From: a bacterium
GTDB taxonomy: Bacteria > Margulisbacteria > Marinamargulisbacteria > CANKTL01
Direction: 5' to 3'
Length of the DNA stretch: 34,527 nt
NCBI GenBank assembly: GCA_947486405.1
Contig: CANKTL010000004.1
Location: 1 to 34,527 of the forward strand
In this document: one piece after another, positions 17,642 to 27,144 of the stretch
Numbering within the stretch: position 1 is the stretch's first letter
How the letters are laid out: each line of letters begins with the position of its first letter
The notes under the pieces: generated by a model
What the model was told of the DNA's origin: nothing
Seen by the model: the letters and a program-made list of their open reading frames with translations, nothing else
Databases searched by the model: none
Position numbers and translations under genes: made by a program

Positions 17642-20403
17642 ATCGGCGGGGTGAAGCCGGTGTATCGTTAATTGAGCTCTTGATCGCGTTGGCGATTTTT
17701 TCGATTTTGTCGGTGGTGGTATTTTCGATGTTTCGCACGGCGCTGACCGTCTGGCGAACCAGCCAAAGTGAACTTCAGGAGCGTTCGAAATTGATCACCA
17801 GCACCCCGTGGCTGAGCAGCGCCCTTCAAAGCGCGTCTAAAATTCAGTATGTGACCTTGGCCGACGAGCCCAGTGGCGCGCTGCAATATACCGATTCAAA
17901 TGCCCAGTCGGTCAGTGTTTTTATGAACTCGCGTATCAACCAAAGTCGCTTTGGACCGAATCTATTGCCCTCTAATAATGTGGTCGCGGTCATCCAAACC
18001 AACGGTGTCACGAGCAATCCTTTTCCAATATTTGAATCGGTGGTCACTTTTTCGGTTGAAACGTTTCGGGAAGACCCCACTTCATTTCGCATTTCAACCC
18101 CCAACAATTTGATATTGCCGATCAACTATGGGGCCATCAATTCACTGCGAATTTCGGTGGCAATTTCGGTAAGTGGCAAAATTAAGGCCGAAAGCCAATT
18201 GATTCGGCTCAGTACGGACGCCATTGGCACCAGCGAAACGCACACCTATGGCACGACCACGACCCCCTTTTCAGACGATACCGGCCAATTTACGCTGACG
18301 GGCACTCAATTATTACCGGATCAGTCGGGGCAAAATCCACGGGGCAATGCCAACGGAATCGCATTGGTAACCGCCAATGTGGCTGCCAAAATACGGCATA
18401 CGGGCCACTACTTTACGACCATTCAGTCTGCGATTAATGCCGCTTCTGCTGGGGATATTGTCATGGTGGCGAGCGGCACCCACTCGGAGTTTATATCGAT
18501 GCGTGCCAACATCGATGTTCAAGGCGGATATGACCCCGTGACCTGGGTGCGAGATCCCAGCCAATTTATCACCACGATTCGACCCGGACCTGGGGCAATT
18601 AGCAACGCCGTGGTTCGATTGGCCAGCAGTTCTCAGCTTAGCGGGTGCCGCATTGAGGCCAATAATTTGCTGTACGGGGTTTCGGCAACGTCAGTTACCA
18701 ATGCGTCGCTGCGGTCGGTGGAGATTGATCGCGCGGAAGTCGGGATTCGGTACGTGGGGTCCACTGGACGAATCGAGAACTGCGCCATCACGGCCAATAC
18801 CACGGCCCTGTTGGCTGATACGAATAGCAGCAATTTATTTATATTTCGGAACCGCTTGGCCTCTCGGGGATTGGCAAAGGTGCCGACCGTTAAATTTCAA
18901 AATACATCCAACATTCAACTCCGAAATAATTTGGTACTGCGCGGGTTTACGGGCATTTCTGCGGAAGCCACCGGTGCCGTCATTGCGAACAATGTCGTGA
19001 GCGGCACGGTAAATAACGCACTCACGAGCCAAAACCGAACGGGTAACAATTTGCAGATTATTAACAATATATTCGTTGGAAATGCCTTCGGAATTGTGGG
19101 GTCATCCGGTGACATGACCATCATTTACAACTATTTTGCGCAAAATGGGTTGGGAGACGGGGCCAACTCGTTATTTACCGGCGTGGGGAATATTCGGGAT
19201 GTGACCAATACGGTGCCTATCGGAAGTACAAACGATCCGATTTTTGCATCGGCGACCACGTTTGTATTAAAGTCGAATTCCAGCGTTATAGACCTAGGGA
19301 ATCCGGCGGGCGCGTTTAATGATCGCTATACCTCTGGGCCCGGGCTCGGGAATGGTCGGGCAGACATGGGGGCCTATGGGGGGCCGAACGCCGGCCGCAT
19401 CGGATTTGGTACGATTCACGCGATTACGACCGCTGAATCTGGGTTACAGGCCCGCATTTCAGATACTTGGCCGGGAGACTGGGTGGTATTCAAAACAGGG
19501 CCGCATTCAGTGGGGGCCATCACGTTGCGGGACGGGGTGACGGTGATGGGCCAAGGCCCTGAAACCACGATTTTGAACACCAGTGGCACCGGCGGATTTG
19601 CATTGGCTGCCGGTAGTATTCTGACAGATCTAACGCTTTCATCGTCTACAGGCACACCCATTTCCGCGGTAGGCGTCACCGGGTGGATATTGGATGGCCT
19701 GGTTGTAAAAGGTGCCAACACAGGCGTCTCGGCGGCAGGATCGGCATCTGGCAGCATTCGCAATTGCACCTTATACGCCAATAAAATTGGGATTTCGGCG
19801 TCTAATTCTAGTATTGCTGCCAATGCCAACATTATTACGCAATCGGATCTTATCGGGGTTCAATCAACGGCCGGCGCTGATTTTCAGGGGAAGTCTAATT
19901 TGTTCTTTAACAATACAACAGATCGTTCTGGCACCATTGCACTTACCAACGATGTCGCGGGGAATCCATTATTTTGGGATGTCGCGGCCAACAATTTCTT
20001 TTTACGACCCGGATCACCTGCGATTGACGCGTCGGTATCGCAGTCCCTGTTGGAGTTGGGAGCCTTTGAATTTTATGAAGGGACTGGCACGGTAACGTCG
20101 CCACTGTATAAAAGCGTGGAAGCTCGGTCTTATAAAACAATTTCGGTAACGCTGCGCAACGCCAGCGGGGATCCCGCACCCGATGTCGACACGCGACTGA
20201 CGGCGGTGGGATTAAACTATGTACTGGATGGCAAATCAGTGACGGTATCGGCATCCGCAGTTTCAACTGAAAATGCATCGCTGGAATATAGTTGGAATTT
20301 GGCGCCTCGGGCCATTGGGAGTCGGTTTCAAGCCAAGTTGATCTTGAAAAGCTATAAGCGGGAATCAACGCCATTTGTATCCAACTGGACGATTAAGTGG
20401 TAA
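17638..20403 (+). CDS. pseudopilin (GspJ-like) fused to two right-handed parallel beta-helix regions
   Basis: GTG start. GVSLIELLIALAIFSILSVVVFSMFRTAL N-terminus, then repetitive Asn/Ser/Gly-rich beta-helix sequence, with two terminal motifs of the type FVLKSNSSVIDLG...DMGAYGGP and FFLRPGSPAID...LGAFEF. Confidence 0.85.
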   Translation: MNRRGEAGVSLIELLIALAIFSILSVVVFSMFRTALTVWRTSQSELQERSKLITSTPWLSSALQSASKIQYVTLADEPSGALQYTDSNAQSVSVFMNSRINQSRFGPNLLPSNNVVAVIQTNGVTSNPFPIFESVVTFSVETFREDPTSFRISTPNNLILPINYGAINSLRISVAISVSGKIKAESQLIRLSTDAIGTSETHTYGTTTTPFSDDTGQFTLTGTQLLPDQSGQNPRGNANGIALVTANVAAKIRHTGHYFTTIQSAINAASAGDIVMVASGTHSEFISMRANIDVQGGYDPVTWVRDPSQFITTIRPGPGAISNAVVRLASSSQLSGCRIEANNLLYGVSATSVTNASLRSVEIDRAEVGIRYVGSTGRIENCAITANTTALLADTNSSNLFIFRNRLASRGLAKVPTVKFQNTSNIQLRNNLVLRGFTGISAEATGAVIANNVVSGTVNNALTSQNRTGNNLQIINNIFVGNAFGIVGSSGDMTIIYNYFAQNGLGDGANSLFTGVGNIRDVTNTVPIGSTNDPIFASATTFVLKSNSSVIDLGNPAGAFNDRYTSGPGLGNGRADMGAYGGPNAGRIGFGTIHAITTAESGLQARISDTWPGDWVVFKTGPHSVGAITLRDGVTVMGQGPETTILNTSGTGGFALAAGSILTDLTLSSSTGTPISAVGVTGWILDGLVVKGANTGVSAAGSASGSIRNCTLYANKIGISASNSSIAANANIITQSDLIGVQSTAGADFQGKSNLFFNNTTDRSGTIALTNDVAGNPLFWDVAANNFFLRPGSPAIDASVSQSLLELGAFEFYEGTGTVTSPLYKSVEARSYKTISVTLRNASGDPAPDVDTRLTAVGLNYVLDGKSVTVSASAVSTENASLEYSWNLAPRAIGSRFQAKLILKSYKRESTPFVSNWTIKW

Positions 20404-20512
20404 CCCATATTACGCCGGATGGCTCAGAGGCGTCGGACGCTTCAAAGGCACAAGCACCTGAGCGTAAACCCGTACCATCAAAGCGGCCTCACACAAGTGC
20501 CTCTGATACTGA

Positions 20513-21565
20513 TTAAATCACTGGCCGAATTTCTTTACGGATATCTGCGACAATCTGCTTCGCGACACCCTCTGTATTTTCAGGAAATTCAATGGGCGAT
20601 ATCCCATGAATGCGCGCAATTAATCCCGGCACGGGTAACTTTAGAAGATCGGCCTCGCTGATAACCGTTGCCCCACCTTGAGCTTCGGCCACTTCGGCAT
20701 TGATGCGCTGATGATCGTCTTTGGCGAAGGGAAACGGCACCAACACCGCGGGAAGCTGAAAATGGCGCAGTTCAGCCAAAGTGGTTGCCCCGGCTCTGGC
20801 AATCGCGACTTTGGCATGGCGATATAACAAATCCATCCCTTCAAAGTAGGGTAGATGCGCCACCCTGGGAGTCCCCGATTCATCTGAAACAAGGGAAAAT
20901 GGCGTATCACCAAATTCTTTGTGGTACCCGCCCTGACCCATGAGATGCACCACGTTCCAGTCCGATGCCAAGAATTCTGATTTGCGTTCAATGATGTATC
21001 GATTAAGCGCCGCCGCCCCTTGGCTACCCCCAATGACCAGCATCATCGGTCGGTTGGACTCAACGATTGGCCGCCAGTCCGCTGCCGGTGGCTCGGATAC
21101 GTAAGTGGATCGAACCGGATTTCCAAGCGGTTTCACCTGAACTTTTTTGGGTAAAAACCGAGAACTCTCGGTAAATGCAGTATAAATCACCCGTGCGAAC
21201 CGTGCCGCCAGCCGATTTACACGGCCCGGCAAAATATTCTGTTCGAGAATAAATATCGGAATTTTTTGCCATTCCGCGGCTATAATAACGGGCAATGTGA
21301 AATAACCGCCCGTGGCAATTACTGCACGCGGCTGACGGGTTTTAAGCACTGAATTGGCCTGCCGAATGGCCGCAAACAATCCCCACATTTTACGCTTTTT
21401 ATTAAACGCGATAGGGACCGTTTGAAATCCATAGCGCCTCACGATTTCGGAATCAACCCGGTCTTGGGAAGTAATAAAAAAACAGTTCTCGCCCCCCAAT
21501 TCTTGGGCCAAGGCAATCGCCGGGTAAATGTGTCCGCCAGTGCCGCCGCCGCAGAGTGCAATCAT
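20513..21565 (-). CDS. murG: UDP-GlcNAc--undecaprenyl-PP-MurNAc-pentapeptide GlcNAc transferase
   Basis: CGGGTGGHIYPAIALA, VIATGGYFTLPVI, VIGGSQGAAALN, AIARAGATTLAELRHFQLPAVLVPFP. Confidence 0.97.
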   Translation of the reverse strand: MIALCGGGTGGHIYPAIALAQELGGENCFFITSQDRVDSEIVRRYGFQTVPIAFNKKRKMWGLFAAIRQANSVLKTRQPRAVIATGGYFTLPVIIAAEWQKIPIFILEQNILPGRVNRLAARFARVIYTAFTESSRFLPKKVQVKPLGNPVRSTYVSEPPAADWRPIVESNRPMMLVIGGSQGAAALNRYIIERKSEFLASDWNVVHLMGQGGYHKEFGDTPFSLVSDESGTPRVAHLPYFEGMDLLYRHAKVAIARAGATTLAELRHFQLPAVLVPFPFAKDDHQRINAEVAEAQGGATVISEADLLKLPVPGLIARIHGISPIEFPENTEGVAKQIVADIRKEIRPVI

Positions 21566-22665
21566 GCGCGATTTTGCCTCGAAATCCCTAGAATGACACC
21601 TGAAAAAAACATGGAACTCACCAAGGAGGATCCCCCGAAACTAATAAAGGTCAGCGGAATGCCCGATACCGGAAAAATCCCAATTACCATGCCCATGTTA
21701 ATCAGGGCTTGGCAGACCAAATACATGGTCAGTCCCACGGCCAAAAACTGGCCAAAGGTGCGGTCGCAGCGCTTGGCAATGAGGCAGCCGCGGTAACACA
21801 ACACGGCGAATAAAATCACAACGGTTGAGCCCAACCATAGGCCCCCTTCTTCGCAGACAACCGAATAAATAAAATCCATATAATCAAGGGGCAGATAAAA
21901 ATACTTGGCCCGACTCTCACCAATACCCAGCCCCATAACCCCGCCCGAGCCAATCGCGATCATGGACTGAATAATGTGATAACTTTTCCCCAGAGGATCT
22001 GCCCACGGGTTGAAAAAAGTAGTGACCCGGCTCAATTGGTAGGGATGCGTCAAAATACTGATCACGGCCCCACTTACGGCCAAGCCCCCCATGGCCAACA
22101 GCTGCATTTCGTTGGCCGAACTTACAAATAGCATCACCAGCACAACGGTCATGGTAAGCACTGAATTGTCGAGATCGGGCTGCAACAGTAACACCGCCAC
22201 AACGGCCAGCACTACGCCCAAGATAGGGGCCATCCCCCGCATAAAAAACCGAATCGACTTGCCCTTATTTTCGATCGAAGCCGCCACAAACACAACGATA
22301 AAAAATTTCACAAATTCCACGGGTTGGAATTGAACGGGGCCCAGAGACAACCAGCGACTGGCCCCCCCGGCTTTGAGGCCGATACCCGGAACCAAGGTCA
22401 TTAAGGTCAGAACCGCGGTGATTATTAGGCCAATTAGGGCCCATTTTTTATACCGCTCATAGGGAAATACAATGCCAAATCCCATTGCGATCAGGCCGAT
22501 AAACAGGTAAACCAAGTGTCGTTTTACAAAATAATAGCTGTCATTAAATTGGGCAAAACCCAGTACGGAGCTGGTAGAAATAATCATTAAGACGCCGATC
22601 GACAGCAGCGCAATTAGTGCGATGAGAAAAGGTTTGTCGATTTGCTTAAGGGCGCGAATGAGCAA
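21562..22665 (-). CDS. ftsW: FtsW/RodA/SpoVE-family lipid II polymerase/flippase
   Basis: Multi-TM, RWLSLGPVQFQPVEFVKFFIV, and FPVSGIPLTFISFGGSSLV near the C-terminus. Confidence 0.95.
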   Translation of the reverse strand: MLIRALKQIDKPFLIALIALLSIGVLMIISTSSVLGFAQFNDSYYFVKRHLVYLFIGLIAMGFGIVFPYERYKKWALIGLIITAVLTLMTLVPGIGLKAGGASRWLSLGPVQFQPVEFVKFFIVVFVAASIENKGKSIRFFMRGMAPILGVVLAVVAVLLLQPDLDNSVLTMTVVLVMLFVSSANEMQLLAMGGLAVSGAVISILTHPYQLSRVTTFFNPWADPLGKSYHIIQSMIAIGSGGVMGLGIGESRAKYFYLPLDYMDFIYSVVCEEGGLWLGSTVVILFAVLCYRGCLIAKRCDRTFGQFLAVGLTMYLVCQALINMGMVIGIFPVSGIPLTFISFGGSSLVSSMFFSGVILGISRQNRA

Positions 22666-23848
22666 CTTGGGTCACCACTGTTTTGTATTGATTGCCACGA
22701 TCTTCGTAATTTTGAAACTGGTCGAAACTGGAACAAGCGGGGGATAAGAGCACCACGTCTCCGGGTTCAGCGTTTGATCTTGCGAGTGCTACTGCAGAAT
22801 TGAGGTCCGCTACCTGAGAAATACTGGTGGGTAGACCCAACCCCCGCGCCACCGCCACATACCGATCAGCTATTTCGCCGAACACAATAACGGATTTGGC
22901 CGATTCAGACAAAAAGCGAATGAGGGGAACCAGATCTAATTCTTTGTCTTTGCCACAGATTAACACATGGGCGTTGGGATAGGCGCGCACGGCCACCATG
23001 GTCGCGTCGGGATTCGTGGATTTGGAGTCGTTTATAAAGGTGACGCCATTGAGTGTCGCAACATGTTCGAGGCGATGATCTGCCAGGCGAAACTGGGACA
23101 GAATTTCTAGGCTGCGCGTGACGGGGATTCCGGCTTCTCGGGCGGCGTATACCGTTGCCAGGGCATTGATGATGTTATGGGCCCCGGGAAGATCTAGACG
23201 AGTGCGAATATCGGTATATTCGGCGGAGTGCTCGGACAGGGGGAGCCGCCGCGACGGACACAGGGAAATTACAGATTGAATTTCAGGATCGGTTTCTAAA
23301 TAAATCAGACAATCCTCGGCGGTTTGGGCCGTGAATACCTTAGCTTTTTGCCGGGCATATTCCTGCATCGTGCCATGGCGTTGGAGGTGGTCGGGGGTGA
23401 TATTGAGCAACACTGCAATTTCAGGACGGAATTCGTGGCAAGTTTCGAGCTGATAGCTACTCAGTTCCACCGCCAACCACTCCGGCCGATCTGGATGATC
23501 CACATAAGTAATAAGCGGCGTGCCGATGTTCCCACAGGCGGGCGCACGCGTTACCGCTGATATCATTTCCGTGACCGTTGTTTTACCATTGGTGCCGGTA
23601 ATGCCAATTAGCTTGGGGCAATACGCGCTTTCGGGACGTCGAAATAGCAGGTAAGCAAACTCAATTTCAGACACAATCGGGGCGGCAGTTTCGGGAAAAT
23701 CCGAAGGACTAATGCCGGGGCTTGCGACCACCCAATCCGCGTTGGCCACAGTGGACACATGCGTGTAGCCGGCCAAACGATTGAGGGTATCAATAACCGC
23801 CTTGCCCGTAATACCCGACTCCCCCAGTACTGCTACTCGAATGGTCAT
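22646..23848 (-). CDS. murD: UDP-N-acetylmuramoylalanine--D-glutamate ligase
   Basis: GITGTNGKTTVTEM, LNITPDHLQRHGTM, FINDSKSTNPDATMVAV. ATG at 23848 overlaps the mraY stop; listed ORF begins at 23893. Confidence 0.95.
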   Translation of the reverse strand: MTIRVAVLGESGITGKAVIDTLNRLAGYTHVSTVANADWVVASPGISPSDFPETAAPIVSEIEFAYLLFRRPESAYCPKLIGITGTNGKTTVTEMISAVTRAPACGNIGTPLITYVDHPDRPEWLAVELSSYQLETCHEFRPEIAVLLNITPDHLQRHGTMQEYARQKAKVFTAQTAEDCLIYLETDPEIQSVISLCPSRRLPLSEHSAEYTDIRTRLDLPGAHNIINALATVYAAREAGIPVTRSLEILSQFRLADHRLEHVATLNGVTFINDSKSTNPDATMVAVRAYPNAHVLICGKDKELDLVPLIRFLSESAKSVIVFGEIADRYVAVARGLGLPTSISQVADLNSAVALARSNAEPGDVVLLSPACSSFDQFQNYEDRGNQYKTVVTQVAHSRP

Positions 23849-24738
23849 CGCAGGGCCAATCCGATCCAGCTCATGACCAATCCTACGCCCCAAAACAAGT
23901 TCACGACTTGCGTTTCTTTCAATCCCAGCAACTCAAAATGATGATGCAAGGGTGCCATTAAAAAAATGCGTTTTTTGCGCCATTTAAAACTGGCCACCTG
24001 CAAAATAACCGAAAGTGTCTCCACGATATACACTGCGCCCAACGGCAGTAATACCCAGACATTCCCATATAAAATCGCCAATCCCGTAAATGCAGCCCCC
24101 AACAAGAGCGACCCTGTATCCCCCATAAACACACGCGCCGGATGTCCGTTAAACACCCAGTAGGCCAGAAGTGCCAAAATCAGGAGCGTAATCCATTGCG
24201 AAAAAAGGGGGTTATGCTGGAACAGTAGTAAAAAGCCAAGTGCGGAAATAATGCTTAATCCGGCCAACAGTCCGTCTAAGCCATCCGTCAAATTTGTTGC
24301 ATTGGTTCCCCCGACAATAATGAGCCCATAAAAGAGGCCGGTCATAATAGAAAGCGGCTCGATCCACAGGCTATAGGCCACAACCATACCCGCTGCCGCC
24401 CCAATTTGCAGCGCCAGTTTTTGCAGCACCGACAAGCCCTTATTACGCGCTTTTCCAATGCTCATCCCATCATCAATCAGGCCGATGAGGGCGAACAATC
24501 CGATTAAAGTGGTCAGCCAAATCAGTTGGAGATTGCCGGTGCCGGTCCAAAATGTGGCCAAAATGACACAAACTAAGAGTCCCAAGCCACCCATTGTGGG
24601 AATATTTTTTTTGGCCTGGTGCGTGCCAGGACTGAGCTCAAAAATGCGTTGGTGAAATTGAATTTTCTTCATCACCGATATCAGTGCGGCAAAAACCAGA
24701 ATCGCAATTCCGAAAAAAACAAAATACAGGGTCATCAT
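23845..24738 (-). CDS. mraY: phospho-N-acetylmuramoyl-pentapeptide transferase
   Basis: PTMGGLGLL, NLTDGLDGLLAGL, FMGDTGSLLLG, MAPLHHHFELLG. Confidence 0.96.
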   Translation of the reverse strand: MMTLYFVFFGIAILVFAALISVMKKIQFHQRIFELSPGTHQAKKNIPTMGGLGLLVCVILATFWTGTGNLQLIWLTTLIGLFALIGLIDDGMSIGKARNKGLSVLQKLALQIGAAAGMVVAYSLWIEPLSIMTGLFYGLIIVGGTNATNLTDGLDGLLAGLSIISALGFLLLFQHNPLFSQWITLLILALLAYWVFNGHPARVFMGDTGSLLLGAAFTGLAILYGNVWVLLPLGAVYIVETLSVILQVASFKWRKKRIFLMAPLHHHFELLGLKETQVVNLFWGVGLVMSWIGLALR

Positions 24739-25865
24739 GCGTAAGTTGCTTTTAAAAAGGCAACCGTTTCCTCCATTTTCATTCCCCGTGATCCTTTAAC
24801 CAGCACCAAATCACCGCTTTTCAACTCTGATTTTACCAACGTATGCAGTGTATTACGATCCTCCGTATGAACCACGGAAATGAGGTCGGTTTCGACCGCG
24901 TAACTTTTGGGCCCATATGTAAAAATCATTGAAAATCCGGCATCAACAGCCGCTGCGGCCATTTCTTTGTGTGCGTTGTCGCTAAATTTTCCCAGTTCCA
25001 ACATGTCCCCCAAAATTAAAATGCGCCGCTGTGAAAATTGGCGGCAATATTGAAGCGCATATTTCACCCCATCCGGATTGGCATTGTAGGCGTCATCCAA
25101 CAGCACGATATCATCGCTCAATTTCGATTTAATGAGGCGATGTTTAGAGGGTTGATAATGCTTAAACCCTTCCTGAATTTCCTCATTGCTCATGCCGAAA
25201 TGGCGGCCCACTGCAAAGCAGACATTGATATTTTGCTCCGGCAAACTTTGTCCCCCAAAGGGCAATACTTTATAACCAGCCTCCTGCGCTTTTTCGGCAA
25301 CTAATTCGGGATATCCGGCGTCATAATTCACCCAGGTATAGCGATCACTTTTTTGCCAAGGACTGGCCGGTAAATAAATTTCTGATTTTGCCAATGCAAT
25401 ATTCCGTTGTGTTTTTAAAAGTTCAATATGGGTAATGCCGATATTCGTGATCACCACATGCGACGGGCGCACCATTTTTGCCAAATATTTCATGTCGCCG
25501 CGATGCCGCATGCCCATCTCAACCAAAAGAATCTCGGTGCTGTGATCGGCGGATAACAAAGTCAGGGGCACACCCACCTCGTTATTTTGATTTTCAAGGG
25601 TGCGCTGCACCTTAAATTTCTGGCTTAACACTGCATACAGCTGATCTTTGACGCTGGTTTTGCCGGCCGATCCGGTAATACCGATCACATGGCAAGTCAG
25701 TTTTTTGCGATATTGGGCCGCATATTTGGCCAAATCCACATCCAGCACCCGCCCGCCCTTGGCCAACACGTCGGGAATAAAGGCGTGCCCATCGTGATTT
25801 TCGCCTTTGACGGGAATAAAAATATCACCGGGCTCAACGGCTCGGGAATCAATGGTGTATTTCAT
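24735..25865 (-). CDS. murF: UDP-MurNAc-tripeptide--D-Ala-D-Ala ligase (short form)
   Basis: GITGSAGKTSVKD, EMGMRHRGDMKYL, DDAYNANPDGVKYAL, GDMLELG. Confidence 0.94.
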   Translation of the reverse strand: MKYTIDSRAVEPGDIFIPVKGENHDGHAFIPDVLAKGGRVLDVDLAKYAAQYRKKLTCHVIGITGSAGKTSVKDQLYAVLSQKFKVQRTLENQNNEVGVPLTLLSADHSTEILLVEMGMRHRGDMKYLAKMVRPSHVVITNIGITHIELLKTQRNIALAKSEIYLPASPWQKSDRYTWVNYDAGYPELVAEKAQEAGYKVLPFGGQSLPEQNINVCFAVGRHFGMSNEEIQEGFKHYQPSKHRLIKSKLSDDIVLLDDAYNANPDGVKYALQYCRQFSQRRILILGDMLELGKFSDNAHKEMAAAAVDAGFSMIFTYGPKSYAVETDLISVVHTEDRNTLHTLVKSELKSGDLVLVKGSRGMKMEETVAFLKATYA

Positions 25866-27070
25866 AATGCCTGAATGGCCTCTCTTGCGACTTCGCGATC
25901 ATCAAAATGAATGGGTCCAGTGGCCAAAATTTGCGTCGTTTCATGGCCTTTTCCGGCTATGACAACCACATCTACCGATTGCGCGGATTTAATGGCATGA
26001 CTTATCGCATCGTGGCGGTCAGGAATGACGGTAAATGTACTAGCGGGGGCAGATATTCCCGCCAAAATATCAGCCATAATTTGCTCAGGCGATTCGCTGC
26101 GCGGGTTGTCGTGGGTAATCACCGTGTAGTCGGCCAGCTCGGTCGCCAGTTTGCCCATCTGCGGCCGCTTCCCCCGATCGCGATCGCCACCACACCCGAA
26201 TACCGCAATCAATTTCCCGCCTCGACCCGTCGCCAATTTTCGGCCCTCTTCAATAATATTTTGAAGTCCATCTGGCGTATGGGCATAATCCACAATCACC
26301 AAAAACGGTTGTCCGGCCTGAACCTGTTCAAATCGCCCTGGGGGTGGCGTTAAAGTCGACAAACCTGTTGCAATTTCTTCGTCTGAAATAGAAATCGCCC
26401 GCAGTGCGGCAACTGCCCCATTCAAATTCAATTCATTAAAATGCCCCAGCAACGGCGACTGAAATACGTGCTGAACTTTAGCTATATCTTCGGGATAAAT
26501 TTTGCTACCGGTCCCCGCCTTCATAAACCCTAACTTGGTGTCACGATACGCTTCAAAGGTTTTGTGAAAATCCAAGTGATCTTGCGTGATATTGGTAAGG
26601 ATTTTGACATCAAAGTCAATCTGGTCGACTCGGTGTTGAGCAATGCCGTGCGACGACACTTCCATTACAAAATGAGTGCCCCGATTGGCCACATGCTCGG
26701 CCATCATTTTTTGAATATCCAATGATTCCGGGGTGGTTAATTTATTGTGCAAAGTACCCATAATGCCACAGGGGTGGCCGATGGCATTTAAGATGTGACA
26801 CAACACGTGAACGGTGGTGGTTTTGCCATTGGTGCCGGTGACGCCAATTACGGTTAACTTTTTAGAGGGAAATGCATAGAATTCCGCCGCAATTTTAGCC
26901 ATTTCTTCACGGGTCGCCGAAATAATATCGGCAGCGCCTTTGGCCCTCGCTTCTTCTATATATGACTCAGCACCAGGCAGACAAATAAATGTGTCTCCAG
27001 GACCAATTAAACGGGAATCGTAATGCATCATAAACACACTGATTCTGACAGATAACCCTGTCTGTGCCAA
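25862..27070 (-). CDS. murE: UDP-MurNAc-tripeptide synthetase, DNPR (meso-DAP-type) form, short
   Basis: GVTGTNGKTTTVH, EVSSHGIAQHRV, TNITQDHLDFHKT, VDYAHTPDGLQN, THDNPRSESPEQI. Confidence 0.95.
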   Translation of the reverse strand: MAQTGLSVRISVFMMHYDSRLIGPGDTFICLPGAESYIEEARAKGAADIISATREEMAKIAAEFYAFPSKKLTVIGVTGTNGKTTTVHVLCHILNAIGHPCGIMGTLHNKLTTPESLDIQKMMAEHVANRGTHFVMEVSSHGIAQHRVDQIDFDVKILTNITQDHLDFHKTFEAYRDTKLGFMKAGTGSKIYPEDIAKVQHVFQSPLLGHFNELNLNGAVAALRAISISDEEIATGLSTLTPPPGRFEQVQAGQPFLVIVDYAHTPDGLQNIIEEGRKLATGRGGKLIAVFGCGGDRDRGKRPQMGKLATELADYTVITHDNPRSESPEQIMADILAGISAPASTFTVIPDRHDAISHAIKSAQSVDVVVIAGKGHETTQILATGPIHFDDREVAREAIQAL

Positions 27071-27144
27071 CCTCAGTTCCCCCCGTGCAAGTTGAGCTCA
27101 ATATGTTATGATTTTAACAGTCAAATATTGCGCGAAGGGCCCCC

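Noticed and set aside
19416-19832. 138 aa - strand ORF (and 19943-20374) antisense to the beta-helix gene
   Set aside because: Low-complexity antisense shadow of a repetitive coding region.
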